Assembly (NCBI GenBank): GCA_030248295.1
Contig: JASANH010000427.1
Coordinates: forward strand, 1-64,000
Reading direction: 5' to 3'
Source of the DNA: Mesodorylaimus sp. YZB2_4
Taxonomy: Eukaryota; Nematoda; Enoplea; Dorylaimida; Dorylaimidae
DNA length: 64,000 nt
The position numbers and the translations under genes are program-made. Every line of letters starts with the position of its first letter. Position 1 is the stretch's first letter. Below, one piece after another: positions 33,705 through 58,546 of this stretch. Below the pieces are notes generated by a model. It saw only the letters and a list, made by a program, of their open reading frames with translations, was not told the origin of the DNA and made no database searches.

Positions 33705-34634
33705 TCAAATTTTGTCAAGGGCATTGTTGTCGCATTCATACAGTAGGTGCAGTAGCTTACACAAAGGCTCACTTGTGAACTGTAGGCATGTAATACTGAA
33801 CTGTGCAGTGGTGCAGAGGTGATGGTGATGGATGCATTTTTTTGTGCAGTGCGCTGTGATGGACATTACTGTTGAGCTGTAACTGAAGGCTGAGCACTGT
33901 CCACAGCCATTTTAGAATTTCTGGCGGCTTAGCAGTACGATTTCAGGTAATATCCTATAGCTAATACGCAATACGCATGCATACGACCAACGGTTACTCT
34001 AGCGAATGATCCTATTAGTATGTCACCAAATAAACAAACTATTGTTAGTCTAGCTGGTTTCAGCAGTCCGTGTTCCTTACTTCTTGGAGTTAAATCAAAA
34101 GTCTGCAAGTTTGCAGTTTGTTAGATCATCCTAGCAAAAGCTGTAAACAATAAATATAAACATAATCACTGAATTTAATGTGCTGTAGTCATGTTGCGAT
34201 GTTGGTTGCTGGTATACAATAGTTGTGGTTGAAAGCTCGAAAAGACAGATTCTGGTCCATAATCAACTGGCAGCTTCACGCAGTGCATTCTAGCCTTATA
34301 AGAAACATGATCGGATGTCATATTCGCACTCTGGTGATAGAGGAAAACTGCAGTCAAAAAAAGGCGAACTTAAAAGTCTGGAAACAAAAACCTCTGTCAC
34401 ACAGCGCAACTCGGCGCAGCGGGTCAAATTTTGCAGTAAGCAGCCATGCGGAATGTGTAAAGTGTGCGCTCTGGGCTACTGTAGCCCGTGCATGCGTAGT
34501 GCGTGGTGTCTGGCAAAGTGGGCGAGCGAACCTGTCTGGCGAAACGGGATATTTTTGGACAAAATTTCCTCTTTTTGGCAGATAGTTGCAATTATTGCAT
34601 GCGATTTAGTGCATCCCTACGAAATATTATAAAA
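33705..34634. other. Catalase 3' region and PRMT7 upstream region
   Basis: Contains the catalase 3' UTR (AATAAA near 34028) and then the short promoter region of PRMT7, both genes on the plus strand. No further gene is seen. Confidence 0.4.
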
Positions 34635-43096
<8,462 letters not shown>

Positions 43097-43335
43097 ATTA
43101 TTATTGCAGAGACAGCAAATGTCCAAAGTGTTGCATGTTTAGAACAATAATGAAGTATAGTGACATTGAGTGGTAAAAGTGCGATGACATGGATGTGTTG
43201 CGAAGTTAAAAAAACTGGCGGGAAACGAACTGATGGTGAGAGTGATACAACGCGTAAGAGCGTAAGATATGGCTGAAGAGTGATATGTTACAGCGTCATA
43301 AAATCATTTTGATTTCATTATTTTCAAAATTTGAG

Positions 43336-45829
43336 ATGAATGCTGGATCGCCAACCACGGATGGAGTACTGTATACTCCCAGCGCAGGGGATGCCAGTCC
43401 GGAATCACCTGTTGAGTAAGTAATGTGCATAATGTGTTTTCGTTCTTTTACAGCGTCAGAAAAATACTAGGATTCGTGCAATAGGTTTGCAGTTACCTTT
43501 CCGCTTGTACGATTCTGACAACATTTCTTGCGATTTTTGTGAAAACTAAAAATTGAAAATTAAATTTAAGATTCCTGGTCAAAATGCCTTCACTTGTTTA
43601 CGCTCTTGCTGTTTTGTTGTATCATTGAGTATAGGACGATTCGATCCGATGAGGCAACGCCTTTATGTAAAGCAGATGGTTACAGAGGGGGACTTACTGC
43701 TACAATGCAAAGTACTGTACGTGTACAGTCTGGAATGGGTGATGATGCATCAAGAAAAGTGTGTTTATATATATATATGAGTATATGTATATATATAAAT
43801 ATATAAATATATGAATATATATATATATGAATATATATAAATATATATGAATATATATATATATATAAATATATATATATATATGAATATATATATATGA
43901 ATGAATATATATATATGAATATATATATATGAATATATATATATGAATATATATATATGAATATATATATATATATATGAATATATATATATATATATGA
44001 ATATATATATATATATGAATATATATATACGAATATTCTGCACAGAATATGTATATATACAGATACCCCGACAGACACCCTGTAATCCTGATTAGAATCA
44101 TTAGCTGCTGAAGATGGTACATGAATACGCCCTGTATGTGTGCGTACGCGGACCGCTGAAAATGATGGAAACGTTCGCTCAAATTATGCATCTGGAAAAT
44201 GAGGTGGATCGAATTTATAAGCTACCTTTATTTTTCAACATCTATGCACATACAGTATCCCCCCCAGGATATGCATAAAAGCCTTCTTAAACTGAATATA
44301 GTTAAGTAACCAACGTTCCTGGCTGTATAGAGATGGATACGCTCCCCTGGATGGCAGACGTCAAGCAGTTCGGTTGATGTTGTAGCGGCAGGTATAGTCG
44401 CGAGACTTGCCTTCCTCCGGGAGGAGTTATCTGTCTCCCGCCGCCTGGGTGCGCTGTATACACTTGTAATCGTTACATTTAGTCATGCTACGTTTGACAC
44501 TGTGAGCTTACTAGAGTGATGCTTGTGATTGTCGAATGTCGTGCATTCATTTCCTGTTGTCTTTGTAGATCCTTGGTTTTATTTTAGAGTTCTCAGGTGC
44601 TTAAAGCCCCATCAATTCCAGGACATAATAGAACGGCTCAATCGAAGTTTAGTGTACAAAAGATCTTCCAGCTGGGGCCAGGTAAGGGAGTGGAACAAGG
44701 GACTGCAGCTTGTAATCAAAGTTCAAACCATTCGTAGAAACTGTTGAATTTGCGTCTGCTGTGTGGACACAATTATCACAAATTTTTGTGCCTGGCAGAT
44801 AAATTCAGTTGTTTCAGGCGAGTTGGATCGCTTATTAGGCCATTTAGATGTCAGAAAATTGCGAAATCGTCTGAGTGAGTTGAGTCATTGTATTTTTTTC
44901 TTCTTGCTGGATTAGTAGTTTCCAATTTTAGGATATTTCAAAAACGAAGTAACGTGGTCGAACAGGATTCGACGAGGTCTCTCAGGTAAGCTTGGTTAAA
45001 CTATGGAAATAAGAGATTTTTAAAAGGCGTAGGACTGTCACTCATGACCCTTCCGATCAAAATTTTTGATCAATTATGTCTTGCGCTTACTGAAAACCGG
45101 CTACATTTTTTATTCAAAACCTTTCCCACAAGTATGAGCATAAAAAGTTTTTGGCGGGAATATCGTAATGGTTAAAACTGGACAAAGTGCGAGGACTTAC
45201 AGCATGCTGTAATGTAATTATCTATTTAGTCATTATCTCGAAAATTTTTGCGGCACCACTGAAAATCGATAGAGTATTGAATTGAAATCATAAATTGAAG
45301 TCATTAACTATGAAACTATCAACTAAGTGAAAAAGCTTCACATAAAACAAGCCGCTTACAGGCGTGGAATTACAGTAAGGGACTCTTCATATATAAAATT
45401 GTCATAGTCAGCTTATAGCGGAAAGTTCAAATGTGGAATTTCGGGGCCTGTGAAATTACGAATCATATGCGCGTAGTTTTATCATTAAAGATTGCATTGC
45501 ATAACTTTTGCAGTGATTCGCAAGTCGACACAGTCGATTCCTGTCACAGCTCGGCGCTGATTAGGGACGATGAACCATCAACTTCTGCCATCAGCACACG
45601 AACTGGTAGACTTGTAATCACACCTTCAAACTCTGACATTGATGTTTACTTAGAAGCAAAACCCGATTTTGTGCCGCTGAGTAGCCAGGCTGGACTGGTA
45701 GAAGTAGAGAGCAGAAAACGGAAAAGAGCCCGATCTGAAAGTGATTGCTCTCCAACTGATAAAACGACTCGACTTACAAGGGAACATCGCCAAACGTTAA
45801 GTCGAACTTTGAGAAACCAAAAATTGTAA
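43336..45829 (+). CDS. Unidentified multi-exon protein, Ser/Thr-rich with basic C-terminus
   Basis: A spliced frame can be followed: 43336-43415, 43635-43758, 44105-44203, 44588-44681, 44818-44874, 44932 to about 44991, and a last exon from about 45515 or 45527 to 45829. Phases agree through exon 6; the last junction works with the acceptor CGCAAG at 45526 or needs another donor. The protein starts [20 protein letters not shown], has a helical segment ([20 protein letters not shown]), and a charged stretch [19 protein letters not shown]. It ends with an acidic Ser-rich region and a nuclear-signal-like [12 protein letters not shown]. No family recognised; a nuclear role is only suggested. The last nine codons fall inside an inverted-repeat arm. 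Intron 2 is mostly an AT microsatellite. Confidence 0.55.
43766..44037. repeat. ATATATGA microsatellite
   Basis: About 270 bases of (AT)n interrupted by GAATATATATAT units, inside an intron of the unidentified gene. It gives spurious Tyr/Ile-rich open frames on the minus strand. Confidence 0.9.
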
Positions 45830-46198
45830 TATGTTCCTTGGTGCAAAAGAAAGCTATGTGCAAAATATTAGAGGCGTCTGGCCAACTGGTCAGCAGTGGT
45901 CAGCGTCTAAAGTCCCGAATTTTTGTGTGTTAACGAAGCTGAGCGTTGAGAAAAACACGCAAAGTTCTTTCCAAACTAGATTTTTTGGTTCGGAGTTTTG
46001 AGTTTAAGCTTCAAACACTCGGGTTTGGGGGTTTTTGCTGAAAAAACCCAAAAAATCCAGCAGAATCTGAAAATTTCACTGTACTCTTCGCGCTGACCAG
46101 AACTGACCAGTTGGCCAGACGCCTCTAAAATTCTGCATAGAAACTTTCTTTTGTACCCAGGAACATGTCACAATTTTTGGTTTTCCAAAATTCGACTT
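45799..46198. repeat. Foldback (MITE-like) element
   Basis: Arms 45799-45908 and 46088-46198 are inverted repeats of about 110 bases and roughly 80-85% identity by eye. Shared blocks include CCAAAAATTGT, GCAAAAGAAAG or its variant, and TTAGAGGCGTCTGGCCAACT. The spacer is about 180 bases with no ORF. The left arm overlaps the 3' end of the gene at 43336-45829. Confidence 0.75.
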
Positions 46199-47519
46199 GA
46201 CGGTTGGCGATGTTCCCTTGTTAGTTGAGTGTTTGAGAATGATATTTATGCCTGGAATATGTATATTTTCTGATGGACTACGATGTAATTTACTGTATGG
46301 CCATTCTGTGGAATTGTACTGTGCTGTAGGTCGCCAAGAGTCGGCCGCCCGCTGCGTTCACACCATAACTGAAAGAATCACCTTCGTTTTTGCCTTTTGT
46401 GTCCATGGAGGCTCTGTATGCGTGATACAAAACATTTCTCAGATCTCGAACAATGCAAAATATGAATTCCCCGCCGTAAACCTCTTATGACAGTTCAACA
46501 CTTCAAAGCTTGTGCGCATCCCATTTTTAAAAAGCTTTAAAACAGTTATGCAAATTCTGGCCGCTTTTTTCAAAAGAAAACCAATTAAAGCCAGAATTCA
46601 GGAAATCTGTTCACAAAAATTCCGTCAATACAACTAACGCAGAGACTTTAAATTGAGTGACTTTTCCTCATAGCCGCATGAAGCGGTAAATTCAAATTCG
46701 CGTAGGAGATCTGTGAAATGGTCTATAAGTGCAGCATACCAGAATTATATGCGCAGGGCTAGGGGCGATGTCATCTTTCGACAAAAAGTCTGGAGAAAGT
46801 GATAACAAAAACACGAGGGTACAGATATAATATCGTCATCCTCGTCCATATGATATCCTGTCATTCCCATTACAGCTTAAGGCAACAGACTGCGGCTTGT
46901 TTTCTCCCTGTAGAAACCAAGCAAAACAACAGTAACAACTGTAGAAGTGTAGGGTACTGTAGCTATGGTATCCCAGAATCGAAAATGCACTGGCAGAAAC
47001 TGTATTACGCACAGCAAGCATCTGAACTGTGCTGTTCTTAAAGAACAACTGAAACATACAGTGACTACTGTGACATACCTGTCATATGCATCGGCAAATT
47101 TTCAGCTACACAACTAGCATAGTTACAGTATGACAAAACTGAGCTGTACGTTCCCAGAAAAGTAAGACACGTTTTTAGAAGAGGTTGACGGCTGTGCTAC
47201 AGTATCAGCATGATTTTTGAGATTAAAGAAACAGGTCATATTTGTAACTACTGTAAGTGAAAATTTGTAGGAAAAGAATGAAAAACATGTGGCCTGAGTA
47301 GGAATCGAACCCGCACTTCTGAGGCCACCAGTCTAGTGATTGTCATTCTGCTTTTAAAAGGACAGGACAAGGCTGTTCGTGTCATCCAGAAGCAGCTTTT
47401 CATTCTTCCTAGTGACCATTTTTTGTACACGTAGATCTTGTTTGCTCAAATGCATTTTAGCAACGCTTACCGATCGAAAATGACGTTGAACCTTCAGAAA
47501 CTGACACAGTCCGGGGTTG
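46199..47519. other. Intergenic, no gene recognised
   Basis: About 1.3 kb between repeats. A reverse B-box-like GGGTTCGATTCCTACTCAGG lies at about 47290-47310 on the minus strand. E2F-like CCCGCC occurs near 46470. Nothing else is supported. Confidence 0.35.
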
Positions 47520-47690
47520 CCCATGTCGTGGCCTAGCGGGTTAAGGCGCTGGGCCTCCCACGCTGGGCGAGGGGAGAGTTCGACTTCCGCATGGGTAAAG
47601 AAAGATTGCCAAAATATGTGTTCCTTGGCCCTCGAGTGCGCTGTGCTTGACTATGGATAAAGCATGGCATGACATGACAGGGTGTGCGGT
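47520..47690 (+). repeat. SINE family 1 copy (tRNA-headed)
   Basis: GTGGCCTAGCGGGTTAAGGC (A-box region), GAGTTCGACTTCCGC (B box), GGGTAAAGAAAGATTG and TGGCCCTCGAGTGCGC follow the family order. This is the closest match to a tRNA A box in the family. Confidence 0.65.
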
Positions 47691-47815
47691 GGGCTTGTGA
47701 GAAAACACAGAACAAGGTTTTACCATAAAGTTTGGGAAGTAAATTTTAAGAAACAACGATAAACTTTTTCTAGGCACTTTAGAAATAAAGTACGGCACAA
47801 AGGAATGACTATAAA

Positions 47816-52450
<4,635 letters not shown>

Positions 52451-52454
52451 TCAA

Positions 52455-52892
52455 TTTACTGATAAGTTTCTGATAAAATATTCAAGTTCATCATCGATTC
52501 AGTGCAGTACACTTATTTTAGATTTATTGCACGGTAGTGATAAGGTGTTGGACAGGAGTCAGTGACAGACTCCTCCTATTGATAAGATAAGATCAGTCAT
52601 TGATTTTGTTGCTGATAAGCACAAAATAGATTGGCGATTGATAAGGCAATTGGTTGTGACACTAATAATGATCAGAGATAATCGATTCTCAGAATTCAAA
52701 CTCGTTATCTCATCAGTGATAACAGTTTCCGTAATCACACGTCTTTTTATCAGTGCGATAAACAAGTCCTGTTCTGACTGGAAACTTCTCCCAACTGATA
52801 AGAATTTTATGCTAACATGAAATAGTTATTACAGAAAAACGACGGCTGAACTCACGATGAACTGATTTTTGACCAAACTGATAAGCTGATAA
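52455..52892. promoter_or_regulatory. Dense TGATAA (GATA-factor) cluster upstream of the TASK gene
   Basis: Eleven TGATAA or TTATCA hexamers occur within about 435 bases directly upstream of the TASK ATG (52444), many as the longer CTGATAAG. Random expectation for one hexamer on both strands is well under one. CTGATAAG matches the consensus bound by GATA factors, for example ELT-2 in nematode intestine. Gut-biased control is an inference. Confidence 0.55.
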
Positions 52893-53269
52893 GGAACTTG
52901 ACGCAAGTTATAGGTCGATAGCGCTGTATAATCGGCATCTGTTTTTTACGTATAAAGAAATTAAAAACCATAAAAAACATGTCTTCGAAAAAAGTAAAAT
53001 TTCCCGCCAAAATGAAAGTTCAAATAACTTTCAATTAATAATATCAATTTTTCTTCTAAAATAGCAAACACAGTTTGATAGTAAAGTCACAGCGAGGGGC
53101 CGAACTCGTCTAGCGAATAATCGTCAGTACGAGTCCTCTTGAAGCAAACAAGAAAGAAGAGTCAATCGAGTATTTTTCGCAGCTAACTAGGAAAAGACCC
53201 ATCCTTTCCCCACGGCTTCTCAACATCTACTGTGCACAGGCAGGAAAAGAAGGCCGTTCTTGGACGCTG
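52893..53269. other. Intergenic, nothing recognised
   Basis: AT-rich, with one TTTCCCGCC motif at about 53008. No ORF of note. Confidence 0.35.
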
Positions 53270-53640
53270 TTGTTAATCCTTACTAGATTAGATACAAAGT
53301 CGGACGAAATCACCACTAGACCTTATGACAAAGCTTTGATGGCGAGTCTAGCGTTGAAAAGGAGGAGGAAGAGAGCACTTTTTTTGAAAAACACGAGCTT
53401 CGTATCGTCGATGTACTTAGCTCGAAGTTTAGGCTTCGGATTTCGAATAGTTAGATTGGCCGAGGGACTCGAGCCAACACCGTCTGCCCAACACATGCTA
53501 GGCCTAGTTCCTTCGACGTCGAAGAAAATTGGAGAAGTGAATAAGCGGCTAACCAAAACGACCAATTGGCCACCTTGAGGCCATAGGAGCCATGCGAACG
53601 AAGGACTAGGCATTAGAATGGAAACAATAGTTGGAATGGA
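53270..53640 (+). pseudogene. Possible relic of a retroelement polymerase
   Basis: A short open frame contains LGFGFRIVRLAEGLEPTPSA and LVPSTSKKIGEVN, which recall the block after the RT palm in LTR-element polymerases (leucine-glycine-hydrophobic, then G-x-x-P-x-P). No catalytic motif is present and the frame has no proper start. Weak evidence. Confidence 0.25.
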
Positions 53641-54639
53641 AAACGTGTCTTTAGCTGCACGGGGCGAGCTTGGATGGCGGAGCGGTGTGATATGCTAGCC
53701 AAAGGGTTACTTTGAAAGCGGATACAGTCGGAGGCCGAGGCAGGCGAGGAGTCAATTTACCTAATGCAAAGGGGTGTCAGAGGATATTCCGTCCCTGCAG
53801 TGAGCATGGCATGGTCGCCTGGTCCGCTACGCACTCATCACTTTATGCAGGGTCAACAAAAAAACGGATGCACAAGAAGCTGATTGAGAGAATGAGGGCG
53901 GGGTTTATGTTGAAGCCCCAGTTTCCTGAATAATCAAATAAGAAGCTAGCCGAGAACGAAGCCCGGTCAATGTTCCGGCAAGTGGTCTTTGAATTCTTAG
54001 GCCCGAAGCGACAGCAACAAGCGGCCGGCTTCGGGCGCGGTCTGGGTGGCGTGGCGGCGAGGCCCTTTTATAAGAATGCGCAATGAGGAGAGTGACGACA
54101 AAAGCAAGCAGTGGCACGCTTCGATTAGTCCATGGGAGGTCGGTATGAGAATGAGGGGATTGCTTGTTCATTGGCAACAAGACCGGACGTCGGCGTTGAA
54201 GCCCTCCATCCGATTTGTGCACAATTGCCAGGCCTAGTCAGCCTGGTCGATACCCCAGTCGGCCAAGTGCACAAGATGGAGCGTGCTCGATTGCTAGCCT
54301 CGCTGATGAAAGTGTTATCGCACGCGCCAACAATCCTTCGCTTGATTAGTGCCGGTGCTAATTGGCTGGCTGGGACGTGATCACCAAGGTGTGTACGCTA
54401 TAAAGCACAGGACCGGGGGGTGGGCGGGCGCCAGTAATAAATGGGAAGCAAAGAGGCTGGAAGACACGACGCGAGCCAAGGAATTATTGAATAAATATAA
54501 GGTTAAGGTGCCAGTTCAACCTGCAACTGGGATACGACTCCGATAGTGAGTTACTTCCTGTTTGCATGGCTCGCTGTGGCTTCTCCTACGTATAGTAAAA
54601 CCAAAGCTTAGAGAACATTCTGCTCTTGCCGCCTGCCAC
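53641..54639. other. GC-richer repeat-like region, no gene recognised
   Basis: The base composition is richer in GC than the neighbours. Short frames at 54046-54237 and 54349-54546 have no recognisable domain. It may be decayed mobile DNA continuing from 53.3 kb. Confidence 0.3.
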
Positions 54640-54975
54640 GGCGACGTGACGGGCGTCGGTTTTCGAACCCTCGCACCTCGCACGCCAGGCCGTGGTGACT
54701 CACCTGGTACCCTGGAGGTGCTCTAGGTGGAGAGACGGAAGCCGGACGAAGAGACAGTCTCGGCTGTCCAATTCCGACAGGGTTCAAAACCCACCCGTCA
54801 TCGTCCGGGGAAGTCGGTGTCCGGTCCAGGATGCCCACGTATGGAGGTAGGTGCTCCTAGTGGAGACACGCAGAGGGACGCTGCTGTGTGTGCCCGCGCA
54901 GCTAAGCTTATAAGGTTTGACTGCTGGCCAGCTAGAGGCAAAACAGATTGGAAGTTCCATGGGGGAAGTGGGGTG
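54640..54975 (+). repeat. SINE family 2 copy (head degraded)
   Basis: CCTCGCACGCCAGGCCGTGG, GTGACTCACCTGGTACC, GGAGGTGCTCTAGGTGGAGA, CAGTCTCGGCTGTCCAATTC, GTCCAGGATGCCC, GGAGACACGCAGAGGGACGC and CTGGCCAGCTAGAGGCAAAA follow the family order. Confidence 0.6.
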
Positions 54976-57223
54976 GGGTGGCGCGGGGCCGACCCACAAA
55001 AAACCTGTCAGAGCCACCAACCTGCCAGACGGGTGGAATGATGGAACGACAGAGCAGCCACTCAGTCATGTCACCGGCACGTAGTCGGCATAAGAGTAAA
55101 ACAGATGGCGTGAAATGGGATCGATGACTTATTCACGGGTTCTCGATCGATACACGCTGGGTACCGATGGAGAAGTCCTCAAGATAGTCATTGATCACAC
55201 ATACACAGGCGCTCCGTCCCGCACTGTTGTTATACGTGCACATACCCCTGGGCCGAATCGGTCAGGGGCAAAATGCGGGGGGGGGGGGAAACTGGGGGCT
55301 GCCAGGATGGTATCATCTAACATTTACTGTGCATTTTGCAACACTACTCGAACACCCATCACAGGTTCACAAGTGGGATGAACGGGATGTTTGCGCAAGA
55401 ACCCCCACAGGCTTACGGCCCTGTCAGGAGACAGGTGTGTGCTAGGCTGGACCACAGTGCACTAAAGTACAGCTGATTTATGCGTATCCTTTCGCCCTCC
55501 CTCGAGTGAGCATAAGAATTTGGTGATGTGGTAAAACATTTTACAGTTCTACAGTTCTGTATGTCATAACTCACTATGCGCAAACGCATTGTGCTGCCAT
55601 TTTTAGCTGCTGTCACTTTGCGATTCGGCTGATTTTGTGCTTTTGGTTTTCCTGGTTGTATGGTGGGTCTGGAGCTTTGAAAAGTAGACCGGCATCTCAG
55701 GACTATTTCACTGACTGGTCCTGACTTTATGTCTCGGGCGCGCGCCCGTAGGATTTAGGGTGTCGGGGTCGTGGTGTAGTATAGGTGTGTTTGGCCTGTG
55801 GAGAAGGAGTGTATATGTCCGCCTTATACTGTGCGCGGAGCAGCGTGTGGTTGCCTCGACTGGCCGCCATACAGCGTATCAGTTGCATTCGTTGGCTGCT
55901 CGATACGCTTCTTCATGCGAACCTGAAACCCGTCGCCTTGATGTTTCAGGCTCCCACGACAGGGAAGCTTGCCTGGAGGGATTTCGAGATCATCCGCTCC
56001 TTGCGGGATCTCCTCCAATGTAGGGCTATTCAGTGAGTTGCCCATGAGAGGTTTTGGTGCAAAAGGGCAACATTGGGCTAGGGGCCTGGGAGTTGGGGTA
56101 CGTTTACCTAATTCTTCCAGCTCACGGTTGCTTGCGCTTACCAGCAACCACCAGCGTATGGCCCTGTCAGGCGCCTTGTGGTGCACTAGGTTTGACCTCA
56201 ATACACTAGAAGAGTACACTGTACTTGCGGACCCGGGTGGGCTGCAGGGACAGGAGGGTCTGTACAAGGTGTCCTATTTTGGAATGGGAACCAACCAAGC
56301 TGGTATATTTATCATGGATAAAAGTATCAGGTCTGCTAAGAGAACCCTGTACCAATGCGCACTGGATGTAATTGATGCTGGTGCCAATCAGCAGTCATAT
56401 ACCCTCTTCACATTGTCAGGCGATCACCAACAGCTTATTGCAAGAAAATGTGCACCTCTTACTTGTGTCTTTTGCATAAAACCTCAAGTTATGTCTTGTA
56501 TTAGATGCTGCCTCAGCAAACTGCGTGCATGCAACCTAAAATCTAGCAGAAGGCTTTAGTTGGATTTATTGCTGCGCGTCGAGCTCTGACCATGGGACAA
56601 TGCCCAATCACGATCATTGGTACTGTAACCAGTCCTGGTTCCTGGTGGCTTCAGGGACTGTAACCAAAGTAGTAGTCAGCACATTCAGTCACCTGTCATG
56701 TGTCCTGAACTCGGGGTGGCCATATCACCATGATGAAGAATCGGACAAAGTTGCGTCAATGTCCATGTCCGATGTTCTAACATAAGACTTAGGACGTCTA
56801 CTGATTGCGACAGCGGCCTCGGGTGCCTTGACACCTTTCTCCCAGGAGCTATGTGCAATCAATGGACGTGTCCTATCTATCCTTCATCACGGTGATATGG
56901 ACTCCTGAGCTGAGACATGACGCATATGATTGAGAAAGAACCACGCTGGGTCAGACGTTTGTCGAAAAACGACACTCAGAAACACAACCTGGATGCAACT
57001 CTGGTGAAGAACAGTTTCTAAGCCCTACCGACTAGCATAATATATTCAAGATTCAGATTCAGACTTAGATGCAAAAAAAATTTATATTTATGCATCCGCA
57101 TGAAACTAGACGATTTAAATTCCGTTTCCCTCATCCGCCACGGCACAACTTATAATATTATTTGACTTCTGGCGCAAATCCATTCTTTTTCAACGTGCCT
57201 GAATCTTTATTTTACGCACGTGT
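54976..57223. other. Intergenic, only unsupported ORFs
   Basis: The longest frame, 55969-56559 on the plus strand (196 codons), has low coding character, and an opposite frame of 147 codons overlaps it. No domain, splice pattern or repeat link could be seen for either. The stretch may be old repeat DNA. Confidence 0.35.
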
Positions 57224-57550
57224 TTAGTGTTCACGAAAAGCAGGCAGAATTTTCTTTTCGCTTTCGTCATTGGCGTGCAGGTGCAGTTGCGTTGAGGTTT
57301 GTCTTATCATCAAATCGTCAGAGAGCGCTGTTAGTTCTTTGCTTTGCTTGAATATCGGTAAGTTCTTTATCTGTATTTTACTGCTCTTACAATGATTTCC
57401 TGGCGGACCCCATGGCCCCCCCCAGTGTAAATGTGCAACTGTGATTGTTCGATTGGGATTGCCGATGTTTATCTGTGTAATACCGTTCATATCCGAAATC
57501 ATTCTAAGGGCATACAGTGTATCGTGGAAGCGAATTGCATGATCTTGCAA
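57224..57550 (-). CDS. Small unidentified ORF divergent from SOD
   Basis: 108 codons from ATG 57550 to stop 57224, starting MQDHAIRFHDTLYALRMISD. An AATAAA lies 13 bases after the stop (57211-57206), and its start is only 85 bases from the SOD start on the other strand. These two facts favour a real gene. No domain is recognised, and the run of eight C on the plus strand in the middle (near 57420) is unusual for coding sequence. Confidence 0.4.
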   Translation of the reverse strand: MQDHAIRFHDTLYALRMISDMNGITQINIGNPNRTITVAHLHWGGPWGPPGNHCKSSKIQIKNLPIFKQSKELTALSDDLMIRQTSTQLHLHANDESEKKILPAFREH

Positions 57551-57635
57551 TTAAGCGCCCTATTTTAGAGCTATTTTCTTCCTAAACGCATTTTAGCTTT
57601 CTCTGATGACTTATGTACAGTCTTTTAGTTCAAAC

Positions 57636-58546
57636 ATGGTTCATAAGGCCGTTTGCGTGATTAAAGGCGAAACTGTGAATGGTGTTATTCGCTTCGAACA
57701 GGTACGACTCTATGCATTTTAAACCTGATAAAATCTGCAACACTTCTTTTCAGACCGGCGATAATCAGCCGACGAAAATCACGGGCGAAATTAAAGGTTT
57801 GGCAAAAGGTTTGCACGGTTTCCACGTACACGAATGGGGCGATAATACGAACGGCTGCGCATCGGCTGGTGCTCATTTCAATCCACATGGAAAGACTCAT
57901 GGGGGACCAACGGTAAGTGGTGTGGCTGTTTTCACCTGATTCTGGGCACACGGGTTCGATTCCTGCTCAGGGCTTTTGTTTTTGATGAGACGAGTCATCT
58001 AGTTTTATGTAAAAAAATTTTCGCATAGAATGCTAAACGCTACCGTGACATTTTCAATCATCCTCTGCTGTTACTAGGATCTCAGGGACAATGAAGCAAA
58101 GCGTTGCGATCGATGACTGGCGGTTAAACCCGTCCAGTTGATGTTTCATTGTTCTTTGACGTCTCGATGTTTTGGAACACATGTTTTCGCTCCATGCATT
58201 GTAAACTTGCCAGATTAAACTGCACAGTTATTCAATTTTTTGTAATTTTTAGGACGAAGTTCGCCACGTTGGTGATTTGGGGAATGTTGAGGCCGGTGAT
58301 GATGGCGTGGCCAAAATAGAAATTGTGGATAAATTCCTCAGTTTAACTGGCCAGCATTCGATCGTTGGTCGTACGATGGTTGTGCACGAGAAAGTGGACG
58401 ATTTAGGCAAGTGCGCAAATCCTTCTTGGGTTGAGAAGTCTAAACCTGTTTTCATTTTAGGCAAAGGCGGTAATGACGAGAGCTTGAAGACGGGCAATGC
58501 GGGAGCGCGTGTCGGATGCGGCGTAATCGGACTGGCAGCGCCTTGA
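57636..58546 (+). CDS. Cytosolic Cu/Zn superoxide dismutase
   Basis: It converts superoxide to oxygen and hydrogen peroxide. Exons 57636-57701, 57754-57912, 58253-58406 and 58461-58546 give 154 residues, the usual SOD1 length. There is no signal peptide. Copper and zinc ligands are all present: FHVHE, GAHFNP, THGGP, RHVGD with its Asp, and VVHEK. The disulfide cysteines are in GCASAG and VGCGVIG, and the active-site Arg in GARVGCG. Intron 3 (58407-58460) is a 54-base GC-AG intron, a multiple of three without stops; removing it restores [18 protein letters not shown], while retaining it would add 18 residues in the electrostatic loop. AATAAA at 58757-58762 is the likely polyadenylation signal. 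Confidence 0.95.

Noticed and set aside
34223-34585. A 120-codon frame just upstream of PRMT7
   Set aside because: No homology or splice support, and PRMT7 has its own clear ATG at 34635.
43680-44191. Long Tyr/Ile-rich frames on the minus strand
   Set aside because: They are translations of the AT microsatellite.
55969-56559. A 196-codon plus-strand frame
   Set aside because: There are no domain, splice signals or compositional support; an overlapping antisense frame of similar length exists. Mentioned only as unassigned.
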